The position numbers and the translations under genes were made by a program. A DNA stretch of 64,000 nucleotides. Origin: Microvirga mediterraneensis. Its GTDB lineage: Bacteria; Pseudomonadota; Alphaproteobacteria; Rhizobiales; Beijerinckiaceae. Below the pieces are notes generated by a model, which was not told the origin of the DNA, searched no databases, and worked only from the letters and a program-made list of their open reading frames with translations. The stretch is from NCBI RefSeq assembly GCF_013520865.1, contig NZ_JACDXJ010000001.1, positions 4,387,501-4,451,500 on the forward strand, given 5' to 3'. This document shows, in pieces, positions 9,514 to 18,940 of this stretch (within the stretch, counting starts at the first letter, position 1; the number at the start of each line of letters is the position of its first letter).

Positions 9514-10044
9514 CGCAGATGCCTTTCTGGTCTTGATTCGGTGGGCAGATAATAAAATTTCCCCAACAATGTTTAGCTTATAATCTCATTATAGACAATC
9601 ATTACCCATTCAAATCATTTTAACAATCTTTAATTGCATTCACGATATATAATATTATTGCTTAAAATAGATATTTCATCTTCTGCTTGGAAGCAGCTTC
9701 ATATCATCCGTTGGAGAGCCCTACACTCCGGGATTTCGCCACCGCGGCCTCGACTTCCCCAGAACGGATTTCTTCTTTGCCATGACCCATGTTTGCGAGG
9801 CATGAACGAGCAGCTTCGCCGGAGGCGGCTTCAGCTGTTATCGGCTGCGAGGAAGCAGACCGCTCGGCACTTGAACGGTCTCTTCCTAAAAAGTTTGAGG
9901 CAGCAGGCCCATCCGCTTTACGGCAGCCTCCTCATTCCGTCCGATCCGCCAAGCGGACCAACGAGAATGAATGGAGCATCGGACCGAGAAGGACATGCCC
10001 TGCCTTAAGCCCGATGCTCTGTGCGCGAATATTTTATCGACGGA
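9514..10044. other. AT-rich intergenic region between paralogous regulators
   Basis: About 530 bases. The part from about 9545 to 9680 is markedly AT-rich against the GC-rich background and is the likely promoter region of the regulator starting at 9513. The right-hand half holds a dispersed palindrome. Two overlapping plus-strand open frames exist here, but neither has recognisable protein features. Confidence 0.5.
9974..10019. repeat. Dispersed AGCATCGGAC-type palindrome
   Basis: End arms GAGCATCGG and CCGATGCTC are perfectly complementary, with a partly self-complementary middle. It lies just 3' of the second NarL-type gene and could act as its transcription end. Confidence 0.55.
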
Positions 10045-10779
10045 TTATGCCCAGGGCGTATCTGTTGAACTGGGCGACAGATGATTGACAGCCCACATGG
10101 CGGCCTGCGTCCGATTGGCAACCCGGATCTTACGCAGAATAGCCTTGATGTGAACTTTCACGGTTGCTTCAGCGACATCGAGCTTGCGCGCGATGACCTT
10201 GTTTGGAGCTCCTTGCATCAGGCATTGCAGAATCTCAGCCTCTCGGCTCGACAGCGTACGGACCGGAGAGTCATGGCCTTCCGGAGCCGATGCGACCTGC
10301 AGAGGCTGCATCCGGATGGAGGCAGTGTCTCTCGCGTCATCGGATCCTTCCGCGCTGCCCGTGATCGCCGTCAGGAAAGCCGCCGATGGAAAGACGACCT
10401 CGCCCATCATGACGAGGTCGAGATACTTGATCAGAGCCTCGCATCCCGTGCTGGCAAGGCAATATCCATCCGCCCCGGATTGGAAGGCGGATTTCATGCC
10501 TTCGAGGTTGAAGCTGTCAGACAGCACCACGATACGAGCCTGCGCATATCGCTGCTTCAACGACCAGATTCCTTCAGCCAAACCGGATGGATACAGGCTC
10601 GCATCGAGGATGAAGAGCAGCTGGCTTTCCTGATCGACGTGATCCAGAGCCATCTCTCCGCGCATCAGATTTTCCGGGTGCAATCGAAACCGGGTGCTTG
10701 AGAGAACGTGTCTCAAGCCCTCACGTAGCATCGAATTCTTGCAGCCTAAAATCGTCGTGACCGGCAGAAGGTGTGACAT
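10045..10779 (-). CDS. NarL/LuxR-type regulator with pseudo-receiver
   Basis: A 244-residue paralogue of the neighbouring regulator at 8692-9513. The C-terminal helix-turn-helix (about 180-235; LSSREAEILQCLMQG, ATVKVHIKAILRKI) is nearly the same. The N-terminal 120 residues have the receiver fold, but the acidic pocket is absent: the first strand reads TILGCKN in place of the two acidic residues. An Asp remains at LFILDAS. A phosphorylation-independent sensor or dimerisation role is likely. The two copies may bind related sites. Confidence 0.8.
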   Translation of the reverse strand: MSHLLPVTTILGCKNSMLREGLRHVLSSTRFRLHPENLMRGEMALDHVDQESQLLFILDASLYPSGLAEGIWSLKQRYAQARIVVLSDSFNLEGMKSAFQSGADGYCLASTGCEALIKYLDLVMMGEVVFPSAAFLTAITGSAEGSDDARDTASIRMQPLQVASAPEGHDSPVRTLSSREAEILQCLMQGAPNKVIARKLDVAEATVKVHIKAILRKIRVANRTQAAMWAVNHLSPSSTDTPWA

Positions 10780-11191
10780 GCGAGGGGGCCTTTCCGCAGA
10801 GGTTACCTCGAATTGTACAAATTAACCGTTTGTTAGCCATCCTTAATAAAGAGGTAGCGAATTATGCTTAGGTGGTAGAATTCAAATCCTCAGATGGAAG
10901 CATCATCTTGAGTGTACTCATGAGAGCGGGCAACTGCCACACTCGGCTCGCGAAAATTCGCTCATAATCCTTCCAGGTCCACTGCGCACCGGCTTGTGCA
11001 TGCACACAAACGTCGTGAGCGAATCTGCAGTCCGCGCCCGCATTCACCGCCGCATTTCACATCTGAAATGCCCTGCTCGTCCATTGCACGAAACGTAGCA
11101 CCCGAGTGCATGCGATGATCGCCATACGGCCAAGCTGACGTCCAATTGCCATGATTGGTGATGAGAAATCTCCTCAAACAAGGGGACATTC
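10780..11191. other. Divergent intergenic region
   Basis: 412 bases between two divergently transcribed genes. The left 100 bases are AT-rich (GTACAAATTAACCG and flanks), as expected for the promoter of the regulator starting at 10779. A short minus-strand open frame within it (10962-11189) shows no protein-like composition. No RNA gene was recognised. Confidence 0.5.
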
Positions 11192-11674
11192 ATGATTTCT
11201 CGTCTTGTGCTCGCATGCGCAACGATCGCCTGTACTCTGCCTGCAACAGCGTCTGAGCGCGCCCAACTCGATGCGCTGATCGCGCAGCACGCGAAGGCTC
11301 ATGGGGTTCCCGAAACATTGGTACACAGAGTCATCAAACGCGAAAGCGGCTATAATCCGCGTGCATCCCACAGAGGGAATCTCGGACTCATGCAGATCCG
11401 CTACGCCACGGCACGCGGCATGGGCTACACGGGTGCGGCCTCCGGGCTGCTCGATGCAAACACCAATCTGACCTACGCGGTTCCCTATCTGGCGAATGCC
11501 TACATGGTCGCAGGCGGCAACCCGGATCGCGCGGTGGCTCTTTATTCCGGCGGCTATTATTACGAAGCCAAACGCAAGGGCCTGCTGAATGCACTCAGGA
11601 CAGGTTCCAACGATCCCATCATGACCGGAGCCATTTCCACCTCCTCCGGCTTTGCATCGGCCACGGCTCGCTAG
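11192..11674 (+). CDS. Lytic transglycosylase, SLT-type
   Basis: A 160-residue exported peptidoglycan lyase. A signal peptide covers about residues 1-20 (ending PATA-SER). The SLT domain follows, with catalytic Glu51 in KRESGYNPRA, the GLMQIR motif at about 65-70 and the AVALYSGGYY-like AYNxG region near 115. This class cleaves the MurNAc-GlcNAc bond, forming 1,6-anhydro ends in the periplasm. AAGGGGA upstream supports the start. A short single-domain form like this often serves wall remodelling or a secretion apparatus, but no such genes adjoin it. Confidence 0.85.
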   Translation: MISRLVLACATIACTLPATASERAQLDALIAQHAKAHGVPETLVHRVIKRESGYNPRASHRGNLGLMQIRYATARGMGYTGAASGLLDANTNLTYAVPYLANAYMVAGGNPDRAVALYSGGYYYEAKRKGLLNALRTGSNDPIMTGAISTSSGFASATAR

Positions 11675-11898
11675 AGTTTCTTCAGTGGTGGGGAGCCGGC
11701 TCACCGTCGGGAATGCGGTGTCGCCAGGAGCAGAGCTGATGCTGCGCACGTGGGAACAGCTGCAGCGGATCGCGCCGATACGGACGTTGCGCCGCCTCGG
11801 AAAGCGAACACCCGATGTGAGAGGATGGCCCTTACCTCCAGGACCGTGATATTGGGTATTCGTGGTCGGCGGCGCCGACATGTGCGAGTTGATCCACG

Positions 11899-12483
11899 AT
11901 GCTCTGCCTATCAGATATCGTCTTCCTCGATTTCGAAGCATCGTCCCTCGGCAAGCAGGGATACCCCATCGAAGTCGCATGGGTCTTCGCGAGCGGAGAG
12001 GAGGAGAGCCACCTCATCAGGCCGGCCGCGTCGTGGACCGATTGGGACGTCAAGGCCGCCAGAATTCACGGCATTTCCAGAGAACAGATGAACTCGGAAG
12101 GAACGCCGCTCGAAGACGTCGCCAAACGCATGGTATCGGTTCTAACAGGTCGCAAACTTTATGCGACGGCACCGTCCTGGGACGGCAAATGGTTGAGCAA
12201 ACTGTTACGCGCCGCGGGATTGCCTCGCCATGCATTGCGCCTTGAGGATACCGAGATGGCGCATCGACGGATCATGCGGGAGGTGCTGAGGGACGCAGAG
12301 GTTCCGGAAGAACTTCAGCGCTCGCTCATGCAGGCCATACTTGCTCAGGCTCAACGCAACAACGAAGAACTCGGCCCTGCCGCACATCGCGCCCTCGCGG
12401 ATGCGAGGAGGGAGAGAAACCTCTGGCTCGACATTCATCGCCGCGTGCAGGAAAAGGCCGCGGAAGCGAGAAACCTCCATTGA
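11899..12483 (+). CDS. DEDDh-type 3'-5' exonuclease
   Basis: A 194-residue member of the DnaQ/RNase T exonuclease superfamily. The first motif DFEAS holds Asp11 and Glu13. Asp95 lies in APSWDGKWLS. The last motif HRALADARRE provides His163 and Asp168, which makes it the DEDDh type. The IHGISREQM stretch near 56-64 is typical of the family. It should remove nucleotides from 3' ends of DNA or RNA in the cytoplasm; the substrate is not evident. No strong ribosome site precedes the ATG, so the start is provisional. Confidence 0.75.
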   Translation: MLCLSDIVFLDFEASSLGKQGYPIEVAWVFASGEEESHLIRPAASWTDWDVKAARIHGISREQMNSEGTPLEDVAKRMVSVLTGRKLYATAPSWDGKWLSKLLRAAGLPRHALRLEDTEMAHRRIMREVLRDAEVPEELQRSLMQAILAQAQRNNEELGPAAHRALADARRERNLWLDIHRRVQEKAAEARNLH

Positions 12484-12562
12484 GCCGCAGATAGCGACAG
12501 CAGAACGTCATCGATCGGACGGAGTTTTCCAGTTCATCCTTCCGCCGAGCCTCACACGATGA

Positions 12563-13168
12563 TCAATATCCGTCCGGCAACCCGGATGCGATGTCCTGAT
12601 CGGGGCGTGTCAGAACTTCGATACGACGGCCATCCGGAAGCTGAATGGTTCTGAGTCTCATAACCTGAAGACCCGCATCCAATCCTTCCTGAACGGAGCC
12701 GTATCGCACCGCTCGCACGCGACGTTCAATGGCGTTGCGCGGTTCAGCCTGCGACACCTCGGTCCCGCCAGTACGCCGACGCACGACCTGTGTCGTCTGT
12801 CGCTGATTGCGTGACGACGAGCTGGCCTGCTGTGAAACGGCACGAGCCTTGCGTTCGACGACCGACTTCTGCTTCGCGGGCTTGTCGGTTGCCGTCTTGA
12901 CGGGCTTTGGAGGAGCTGTGTCCTCCACCGGCAGCGTCTCCGTGCTGGCCTTGGCTTCGGAAGGAGACTGAGCCGGAGGCGCCGCAGCTTGGGATGGCGG
13001 CTTGGCCGGCAAGGACGCCGGCGCCGATGCGGGGGCCCGGATCTTGCTGTCCGCCTCGGAGGGAGGGTCGACCCAGGGCCGCCCTGACTGCGCGAGAGCG
13101 GCCACCGGGCTCCCCAGAACTCCCACAAGGGAGGCAGCCACCAGCCAACGTCCTGAGAATTCCGCCAC
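12563..13168 (-). CDS. Exported proline/alanine-rich protein of unknown function
   Basis: About 201 residues if started at the GTG at 13168, which has GGAGG six bases upstream; longer in-frame ATG starts have poorer ribosome sites. A signal peptide (WLVAASLVGVLGSPVAALA) is followed by a low-complexity Pro/Ala/Lys segment (about 35-120) and a small C-terminal block (about 140-200) with the phrase LPDGRRIEVLTRPDQD. The linker suggests a protein spanning periplasm or wall. No family recognised. Confidence 0.55.
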   Translation of the reverse strand: MAEFSGRWLVAASLVGVLGSPVAALAQSGRPWVDPPSEADSKIRAPASAPASLPAKPPSQAAAPPAQSPSEAKASTETLPVEDTAPPKPVKTATDKPAKQKSVVERKARAVSQQASSSSRNQRQTTQVVRRRTGGTEVSQAEPRNAIERRVRAVRYGSVQEGLDAGLQVMRLRTIQLPDGRRIEVLTRPDQDIASGLPDGY

Positions 13169-13468
13169 AACATGCCTCCAGATCATTCCATGAGGAAACG
13201 CTTCTCCTGCCACGAGCGGTTCCACAGCGCTGACGCCGCATAGCCGAAATAGGAACTAAAACACTGGAATCAAAGCATTTCTCCACAGCCAAAACGAACG
13301 CGACTGCCATGCTTCTTCACGATATGTGGGCGCCGGAACGCACAGTTCAACGGCCCGCTCCGGAAATCGGCCGCCACAAATGGGGCGAATAATATCGAGT
13401 CTCTGGCAAAGCCCCTTGCACAAGCCCGGCAGTCACCAAAATAAAGCCTGACAGTTAGGAATGGCTTC

Positions 13469-14203
13469 ATGGATTATCTTCTTGCCTTGGCCACGAATCC
13501 GGCCGCCTGGGCGGCTTTGGCGACCCTCGTCGTCATGGAAGTCGTGCTCGGGATCGACAACCTCATCTTCATCTCGATTCTGACCAACAAGCTCCCGGCC
13601 GACCGGCAGGCGACCGCCCGGCGCATCGGGATCGGCCTTGCCCTTATTCTTCGCCTGGGCCTGCTGGGCACCATTGCGATCATCGTCCAGCTCACCGAGC
13701 CTCTTTTCACGGCCTTCGGGCACGGCTTCTCCTGGCGCGACCTGATCCTCATCGCGGGCGGCCTGTTTCTGGTCTGGAAGGCGACAAAGGAAATCCATCA
13801 TAATGTCGATCCCGATCCCGGCCCCGATCTCTTCGAGAGCGGAAAGGCTCAGATGAGCTTCGCCTCGGCAATCGCCCAAATCCTGCTCCTGGATCTCGTC
13901 TTTTCCATCGACAGCATCATCACGGCCGTCGGCATGACGGATCACGTACCGATCATGGTCGTCGCCGTCGTTGTCGCCGTCACAGTCATGCTGCTGGCGG
14001 CCGATCCCCTGGCACGCTTCATCCAGGCTAACCCGACGGTGGTCATGCTCGCGCTCGGATTCCTGCTCATGATCGGCATGGTCCTGATCGCGGAAGGCTT
14101 CGGAGCTCATGTGCCGAAGGGCTATATCTACGCGGCAATGGCGTTCTCGGCTCTTATCGAAGGCCTGAACATGCTCTCGCGGCGTGCCCGCACGAAACGA
14201 TAG
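13469..14203 (+). CDS. TerC-family integral membrane protein
   Basis: A 244-residue inner-membrane protein with about seven hydrophobic segments. The two TerC signature regions are present: an early helix with the acidic motif [10 protein letters not shown] (Asp30) and a later repeat, [16 protein letters not shown]. TerC proteins are linked to metal-ion export, for example manganese loading of exported proteins, and to tellurite resistance; the exact substrate here is unknown. AGGA lies nine bases before the ATG. The 300 bases upstream of it hold nothing else recognisable. Confidence 0.85.
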   Translation: MDYLLALATNPAAWAALATLVVMEVVLGIDNLIFISILTNKLPADRQATARRIGIGLALILRLGLLGTIAIIVQLTEPLFTAFGHGFSWRDLILIAGGLFLVWKATKEIHHNVDPDPGPDLFESGKAQMSFASAIAQILLLDLVFSIDSIITAVGMTDHVPIMVVAVVVAVTVMLLAADPLARFIQANPTVVMLALGFLLMIGMVLIAEGFGAHVPKGYIYAAMAFSALIEGLNMLSRRARTKR

Positions 14204-14531
14204 GCAAGCCGGTAACCGGACGCAGCCGAGGAGCTCCTCGGCTGCGTCCGGAATGTCTTCAGAAACCGGCTCTCTTCGTTTCATCCTTCAGCGGGATGAT
14301 GCAGGCCCATACGATCTCATATGGGGGCAGGCTTCCGGACCTTCCGCTTTTGGTCGGAGAAACATTCCCTAAAGCAAAAGATATGTTATTTCAGCAATAG
14401 TGCAGATCATACATCTTCCCTAAATTTTTCCAGGGAAATACCATACTTCAATAGTCTCATCCGGCCCCGATTGTGAGAATCCCTTGGGATCGCCTATAGA
14501 ATATATTCTGTAGAAACTTGCGCGACGCCGA
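14204..14531. other. Intergenic region with large palindrome and AT-rich leader
   Basis: 328 bases. The left end carries the terminator palindrome listed separately. The right half (about 14370-14520) is AT-rich and is the probable promoter and leader of the diguanylate cyclase gene. No small gene was seen. Confidence 0.5.
14216..14251 (+). terminator. Perfect 36-base palindrome after terC
   Basis: Two 18-base arms, CCGGACGCAGCCGAGGAG and its exact complement, meet without a spacer 12 bases after the terC stop codon. As RNA it would form a very stable hairpin with a tight loop. No long T run follows, so it may act as a mRNA 3'-end stabiliser as well as a terminator. Confidence 0.6.
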
Positions 14532-16046
14532 ATGAAACGTCTGTTCTCAGAAGTCTATTTGCACCTGATTGCAGGCGTGATCGCCCTGGGCATCCTGGGG
14601 ATCTCGGCTCACACGCTTTGGATCGACCGCCAGAACACGTGGCAGGAGGCGGAAAGGTCTTCGCGGAACGTCCTGACGACCATTGCCCGGGACCTCGAGG
14701 GCAAGCTCGATCTGCTCGATTTGTCGCTCAGGGGAGCCATGGAGGGGCTGAAATATCTCGGCTCCGAGCAGCTTCCTCCAGACCTTCAGTACCGGATGCT
14801 CTTCGACCGCGCGGCCACAGCCTCCTTCATGGGGACTTTGCTGCTCGTGGATCAGGCCGGCAACCTCATTGCCGATGCCGGCCCCATAATCGCCCCGCGG
14901 TCCCTCAACGTTGCAGACCGCGAATACTTCATTGCCCATAAAGAGAACAACCATATCGGCCTGTATATCAGCCGTCCCTACACGAGCCGAACACGCCTCG
15001 GCGACACGAGTATCGGGATCAGCCGGAAGCTTTCGGATCCCGCCGGACGCTTCGCCGGGGTGGTGATGGGATCCATGCCCCTGACCACCATCAATCAATT
15101 GTTCGACAACCTGAGCCTCGGCCAACACGGAGCGATCAATCTCTTCCGGAACGACGGCATCCTCCTGACGCGCTATCCCTATGATGCGAGCCAGATCGAT
15201 CAGGATCATGGCGGCTCTCCGCATGTCAGGCGCATCCTTGCGGATAAATCCGGCACCTTCGACTCGGTCTCTCCCATCGACGGCGTCCGGCGCATCATCT
15301 CCTACGAACGGCTGGAGCGGTACCCGCTCGTTCTCACCGTTGCCCTCTCGGTCGAGGAGATTTTCTCCGCCTGGCAGCGCAAGGCGCTTGTCCTGAGCCT
15401 TGCGACCCTCGCCCTGTGCTGCGCCGTCGTCGGATTGACGATTCTGTTCCAGCGCGAACTGATGCGCCGTACGAAAGCGGAGACCAAGCTCCGGCGCATC
15501 GCGCGCACCGACGATCTCACGGGCCTGCCGAACCGCCGCGCCTTCCGTGAGACCTTCGAGCGGGAATGGCGCCACGCCATCCGGTCAGGCTCGGCCCTGT
15601 CGCTGCTCTACATCGACGCCGACTACTTCAAGAACTTCAACGACCATTACGGCCATGGGCGGGGCGACGAGGCTCTGCGCGCCGTTGCCGGTACGCTCGA
15701 AAACAATATCCGCCGTCCGCGCGATGTCGCGGCCCGCTATGGCGGTGAGGAATTCGCCATCGTGCTGCCGGAGACGGATCTGGCGGGCGCCCGGCTCATC
15801 GCCGAGAACATCCGCCAGAACATCATCGCGCTGGATATCGCGCATGAGGGCAGCCCCTATCGGGTGGTGACGGTCAGCATCGGCATCGCATCCGTCCACC
15901 CCTCGCGCGGAAGCGTCCGCGCCACCCTTCTCGAGGCGGCGGACCGGGCGCTCTACGGAGCCAAGGCCGCCGGCCGGAACTGCATCCACCATCATGAGCC
16001 CGGCGCCGACCCGCAACACATGCGCCTTCCCCACGCCGCCGCGTGA
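14532..16046 (+). CDS. Membrane diguanylate cyclase with periplasmic Cache-like sensor
   Basis: A 504-residue protein that makes the second messenger c-di-GMP. There is a transmembrane helix at about 10-30, a periplasmic double-Cache-like sensor domain (about 31-280, with a SRPYTSRTRLGDTSIGISR region) and a second transmembrane helix at about 285-305. The GGDEF domain occupies about 320-495. The active site reads GGEEF at 404-408, which is catalytically competent. The inhibitory RxxD site (RPRD) is five residues before it, so product feedback is expected. A small extracellular ligand is likely; none is identifiable. Confidence 0.88.
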   Translation: MKRLFSEVYLHLIAGVIALGILGISAHTLWIDRQNTWQEAERSSRNVLTTIARDLEGKLDLLDLSLRGAMEGLKYLGSEQLPPDLQYRMLFDRAATASFMGTLLLVDQAGNLIADAGPIIAPRSLNVADREYFIAHKENNHIGLYISRPYTSRTRLGDTSIGISRKLSDPAGRFAGVVMGSMPLTTINQLFDNLSLGQHGAINLFRNDGILLTRYPYDASQIDQDHGGSPHVRRILADKSGTFDSVSPIDGVRRIISYERLERYPLVLTVALSVEEIFSAWQRKALVLSLATLALCCAVVGLTILFQRELMRRTKAETKLRRIARTDDLTGLPNRRAFRETFEREWRHAIRSGSALSLLYIDADYFKNFNDHYGHGRGDEALRAVAGTLENNIRRPRDVAARYGGEEFAIVLPETDLAGARLIAENIRQNIIALDIAHEGSPYRVVTVSIGIASVHPSRGSVRATLLEAADRALYGAKAAGRNCIHHHEPGADPQHMRLPHAAA

Positions 16047-16157
16047 TCGTCACCGCCGGCAAGGACAGCATGGGCCCGACGATCGCCGAGCAGAACGCGC
16101 GCATAGCCTTATCCGAATGACCGAAGGGCCGCCTGTTCAATTTTGCTTTGGGAAGTT

Positions 16158-16234
16158 TGGTAGCGGAGGAGGGATTTGAACCCCCGACACAAGGATTATG
16201 ATTCCTCTGCTCTGACCAACTGAGCTACTCCGCC
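16158..16234 (-). tRNA. tRNA-Met (CAT), elongator type
   Basis: A 77-nt cloverleaf on the minus strand. The acceptor stem GGCGGAG pairs with CTCCGCT, the D-loop GTAGCTCAG is present, the anticodon loop is ATCATAA (anticodon CAT), the T-arm reads GGGGGTTCAAATCCC, and the 3' CCA is encoded. The G-T first pair and standard D arm fit elongator rather than initiator tRNA. Confidence 0.93.
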
Positions 16235-16377
16235 CCAGGAAGCGGGGCGGGCCCCGCGTCAGGCATGCGCGATATAGGGAAGGTTGCCCCCCAGTGTCAA
16301 GGAAGACGCGCGGCAAAGCTGCGGATTTATGCAGCGCGCTTCCGGTTGAGGTTCTCAGGGCCGGTTCGGCAGCTCCG

Positions 16378-16596
16378 TCAGCCCTTCGACTTCATGCGCC
16401 AGAGCTGGAAGCCGTCGGTCGAAATCGCCTGTTCGATGGCTTTGCGCGGAAACTTGTGCGGCGGGGACTCGCGGGAGCCCAGCGTGCCGGTCAACCCCCA
16501 GGGCGCATATTTGGACGGGAGCTTGCTGCCCGCTTCATCGCCGGCAAACGCGTGCAGGTCGTCCTTGGCTTGGGAGGTGAACATGAAGAGGCGCAT
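16378..16596 (-). CDS. Conserved small protein of unknown function
   Basis: A 72-residue protein beginning MRLFMFTSQAKDDLHAFAGD, with central KLPSKYAPW and C-terminal AIEQAISTDGFQLWR segments. From memory, small proteins of this pattern are common in Hyphomicrobiales genomes, but no function is known to me. It is soluble, with no cysteines and no membrane segment. It is transcribed alone next to tRNA-Met. Confidence 0.65.
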   Translation of the reverse strand: MRLFMFTSQAKDDLHAFAGDEAGSKLPSKYAPWGLTGTLGSRESPPHKFPRKAIEQAISTDGFQLWRMKSKG

Positions 16597-16760
16597 GGGA
16601 ATGACTTTCGCTTTTTAAGAGATGGCAGCCCCTATGGAGATAGGGTTCAAGCCACGAAAGTCATCTCGGCGCCGGAAACGCCCCGATGAGGCGTCCCAGA
16701 TGAGGCCTCCCCATTGACCGAAGCGGGCTGGACGCGGCCCGCCCGGTTCCGGTCCCGTCC

Positions 16761-17402
16761 TTACGCCTTCTTCCTGATCCTCATCAGCTTGAAGAAGCCG
16801 ACCGGGAACAGGGTTCGCAGCTCCACGACCTCCATGCGGCCGGTCCTGCGGGCCCAGTCCTCGACCCGGGCCGCCTTGAAGGCCGAGCTCCAGCCGATGG
16901 CCTTGGCGACGGGCGACGCCAGCTCCTCCAGGGCGGCGATCGGTCCCGAGGGCTGGCCCCAGTGATTGGCGAGCACGATCTCGCCGCCCGGCTTCAGGAC
17001 GCGCATGAACTCGTCGAGGGCCGTTTCGGGCTCCGGCACGAGGGTGATGATGAACTGGGCCGTGACGGCGTCGAAGCTTTCGTCGGGAAAGCCCAGGCGG
17101 GTGACGTCCATCACCTGCAGGCTCTTCACGTGGCTGAGCCCCCGCTTCTCCACCTTGTCCTGCGCCCGGCGCAGCATGTCCTCGGAGAGATCGACGCCAT
17201 AGACCTCCGCGTGCCTGGGATAGTAACCGAGGGACAGGCCCGTGCCGACGCCCGCCTCCAGCACCTTGGGCCCGCAGGCGACCGCGGCGTTCACGGCCGC
17301 GCGGGCGGCCGGTTCGGTCAGCTTGTCGTAGACGAGGTCATAGATCGGGGCCCAACGCGCATAAGCCTTGCGCATCAGGACGGTGGTCGCTCCATCCGAC
17401 AT
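16761..17402 (-). CDS. pmtA: Phosphatidylethanolamine N-methyltransferase-like (PmtA)
   Basis: A 213-residue class I SAM-dependent methyltransferase. Motif I is KVLEAGVGTGLSLGYYP at about 46-62, followed by VYGVDLSEDMLRRAQ (motif II) and the motif IV region FDAVTAQFIITLVPEPE. The N-terminal RKAYARWAPIYDLVYDKL and the whole layout match the small alphaproteobacterial PmtA enzymes, which methylate phosphatidylethanolamine towards phosphatidylcholine at the inner membrane. A ubiquinone/menaquinone-type methyltransferase is the main alternative. It lies 22 bases downstream of mnmA's minus-strand stop, on the same strand but 5' of it in no operon sense. Confidence 0.7.
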   Translation of the reverse strand: MSDGATTVLMRKAYARWAPIYDLVYDKLTEPAARAAVNAAVACGPKVLEAGVGTGLSLGYYPRHAEVYGVDLSEDMLRRAQDKVEKRGLSHVKSLQVMDVTRLGFPDESFDAVTAQFIITLVPEPETALDEFMRVLKPGGEIVLANHWGQPSGPIAALEELASPVAKAIGWSSAFKAARVEDWARRTGRMEVVELRTLFPVGFFKLMRIRKKA

Positions 17403-17424
17403 AAACTATCCCTAGGTAAACACC

Positions 17425-18579
17425 TCAGGCCGCGGCGGGCGCGGCTTCGGCGAGAGTCCGAGCAATGGTGCCCCCGCCAAGCACACGCGCCCGGGGAGCA
17501 TCGCTCTCATAGATGACACAAGCTTGACCGGGAGACACCCCATCTTCCGCCGATAACAGCTCGACCGTAGTGTGGGTTCCTGTGGATCGTAAAGTGGCCG
17601 GACGCGGCTCGCGGGTGGAGCGGACGCGCACGGCCACCTCCATGCCCCGGTCGCCCAGGGCTTCCAGCGGAACGTCGCCGAGCCAGTTCATGTCGGTCAC
17701 GCGGATCAGGCGGGTGGCCAGGGCCTCACGGGGCCCCACGACCACGCGGGCCTCCTTGGCGTCCAGGCGGACCACATAGAGCGGCTCGCCCACGGACAGG
17801 CCGAGGCCCTTCCGCTGCCCAACGGTGTAATGGATGATGCCCTCGTGGCGGCCGAGCACGCGGCCATCCACATGGACGATCTCCCCGCCCTGCACGGCGC
17901 CGGGCTTCAGCCGCTCGATCACGTCGCTGTAGCGCCCCTGCGTGACGAAGCAGATGTCCTGGCTGTCGGCCTTCTCGGCCACGGTGAGGCCGAATTCGCG
18001 CGCCAGCTCGCGGGTCTTCTCCTTGGGCAGCTCGCCCAGGGGAAAGCGCAGCAGGTCGAGCTGCTCCGGGGTGGTGGCATAGAGGAAATAGCTCTGGTCC
18101 CGGTCCGGGTCGGCGGCCCGGTGGAGCGCCCGGCGCCCGTCCGGCAGGGCGCGGCTTGCCACGTAATGGCCCGTGGCAAGCACGTCGGCGCCGAGCTCCC
18201 GGGCGGTTTCCAGCAGGTCGCGGAACTTGATGGAGCGGTTGCACTCGACGCAGGGGATCGGCGTCTCGCCCGCCAGGTAGCTCTGGGTGAAACGGTCGAT
18301 CACGGCCTCGCGGAAGCGGGCCTCGTAATCGAGCACGTAATGGGGAATGCCGATCGCCTCCGCCACCCGGCGGGCATCGTAGATGTCCTGGCCGGCGCAG
18401 CAGGCGCCCTTTCGGTGGGCGGCGGCCCCGTGGTCGTAGAGCTGGAGCGTGATGCCCAGGACATCGTAGCCCTCGCGCTTGAGCAGGGCCGCGACGACGG
18501 AGGAGTCCACGCCGCCCGACATCGCGACGACGACGCGGGTCTTCGAGGGATCGGTGGGAAGATCGAGTGAGTTGAGCAT
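17425..18579 (-). CDS. mnmA: tRNA-specific 2-thiouridylase MnmA
   Basis: A 384-residue enzyme that thiolates U34 of tRNA-Lys, Glu and Gln in the cytoplasm. The ATP PP-loop SGGVDSS is at 21-27. The catalytic cysteines are Cys110 in PIPCVECNR and Cys210 in DSQDICFV. The later tRNA-binding region includes [11 protein letters not shown]. Length and order match the family. The start is placed at the ATG followed by LNSLDLPTD. The PmtA-like gene follows 22 bases downstream on the same strand, so the two may be co-transcribed. Confidence 0.95.
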   Translation of the reverse strand: MLNSLDLPTDPSKTRVVVAMSGGVDSSVVAALLKREGYDVLGITLQLYDHGAAAHRKGACCAGQDIYDARRVAEAIGIPHYVLDYEARFREAVIDRFTQSYLAGETPIPCVECNRSIKFRDLLETARELGADVLATGHYVASRALPDGRRALHRAADPDRDQSYFLYATTPEQLDLLRFPLGELPKEKTRELAREFGLTVAEKADSQDICFVTQGRYSDVIERLKPGAVQGGEIVHVDGRVLGRHEGIIHYTVGQRKGLGLSVGEPLYVVRLDAKEARVVVGPREALATRLIRVTDMNWLGDVPLEALGDRGMEVAVRVRSTREPRPATLRSTGTHTTVELLSAEDGVSPGQACVIYESDAPRARVLGGGTIARTLAEAAPAAA

Positions 18580-18940
18580 GTTTCCATCCAGAGGCGCCGT
18601 TCAAGGCGGCGCACGGGAGGGGTTGCAAAGCCCCTCTATAACCTATCGCGCGGAAATGTGGACCCGTTTTCGCTGACGCGGCCCTTCGGGCCCGCGGCTA
18701 ACGATGCGCCGGCAAGGACCAACAGCATCGGATCCGGCTCCGAATGCCGGGACGATTCGCGGGCGGGATGCTCCCGCGCCACAATTCTTAAAGGGAAAAT
18801 GCGCCGCAATAAGGCAACGTTAACGTTTATGGCTAAGCTTAGGCATTCTCGTAACCGCCTGATGGGCTTAGGGAAACATTAAGTCCCGTCACGTAGGTTC
18901 GAGCCTGTCAAAGGTCGTTGAATTTTTGTGTGAGCGTATC
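18580..18940. other. Divergent mnmA/sciP intergenic region
   Basis: 361 bases with no gene seen. The right-hand 120 bases (about 18800-18900) are richer in A and T and carry a CtrA-like box, listed separately. This fits a promoter for sciP. Confidence 0.55.
18868..18882. promoter_or_regulatory. Candidate CtrA-binding box upstream of sciP
   Basis: TTAG-N7-TTAA (TTAGGGAAACATTAA) lies 59 bases before the sciP start. The CtrA consensus is TTAA-N7-TTAA, so seven of eight fixed bases match with exact spacing. In Caulobacter sciP is a CtrA target, which supports the reading. Confidence 0.5.

Noticed and set aside
9634..10088. Two overlapping plus-strand open frames (9634-10008 and 9789-10088)
   Set aside because: No ribosome site, no protein-like pattern, and they cross a dispersed palindrome.
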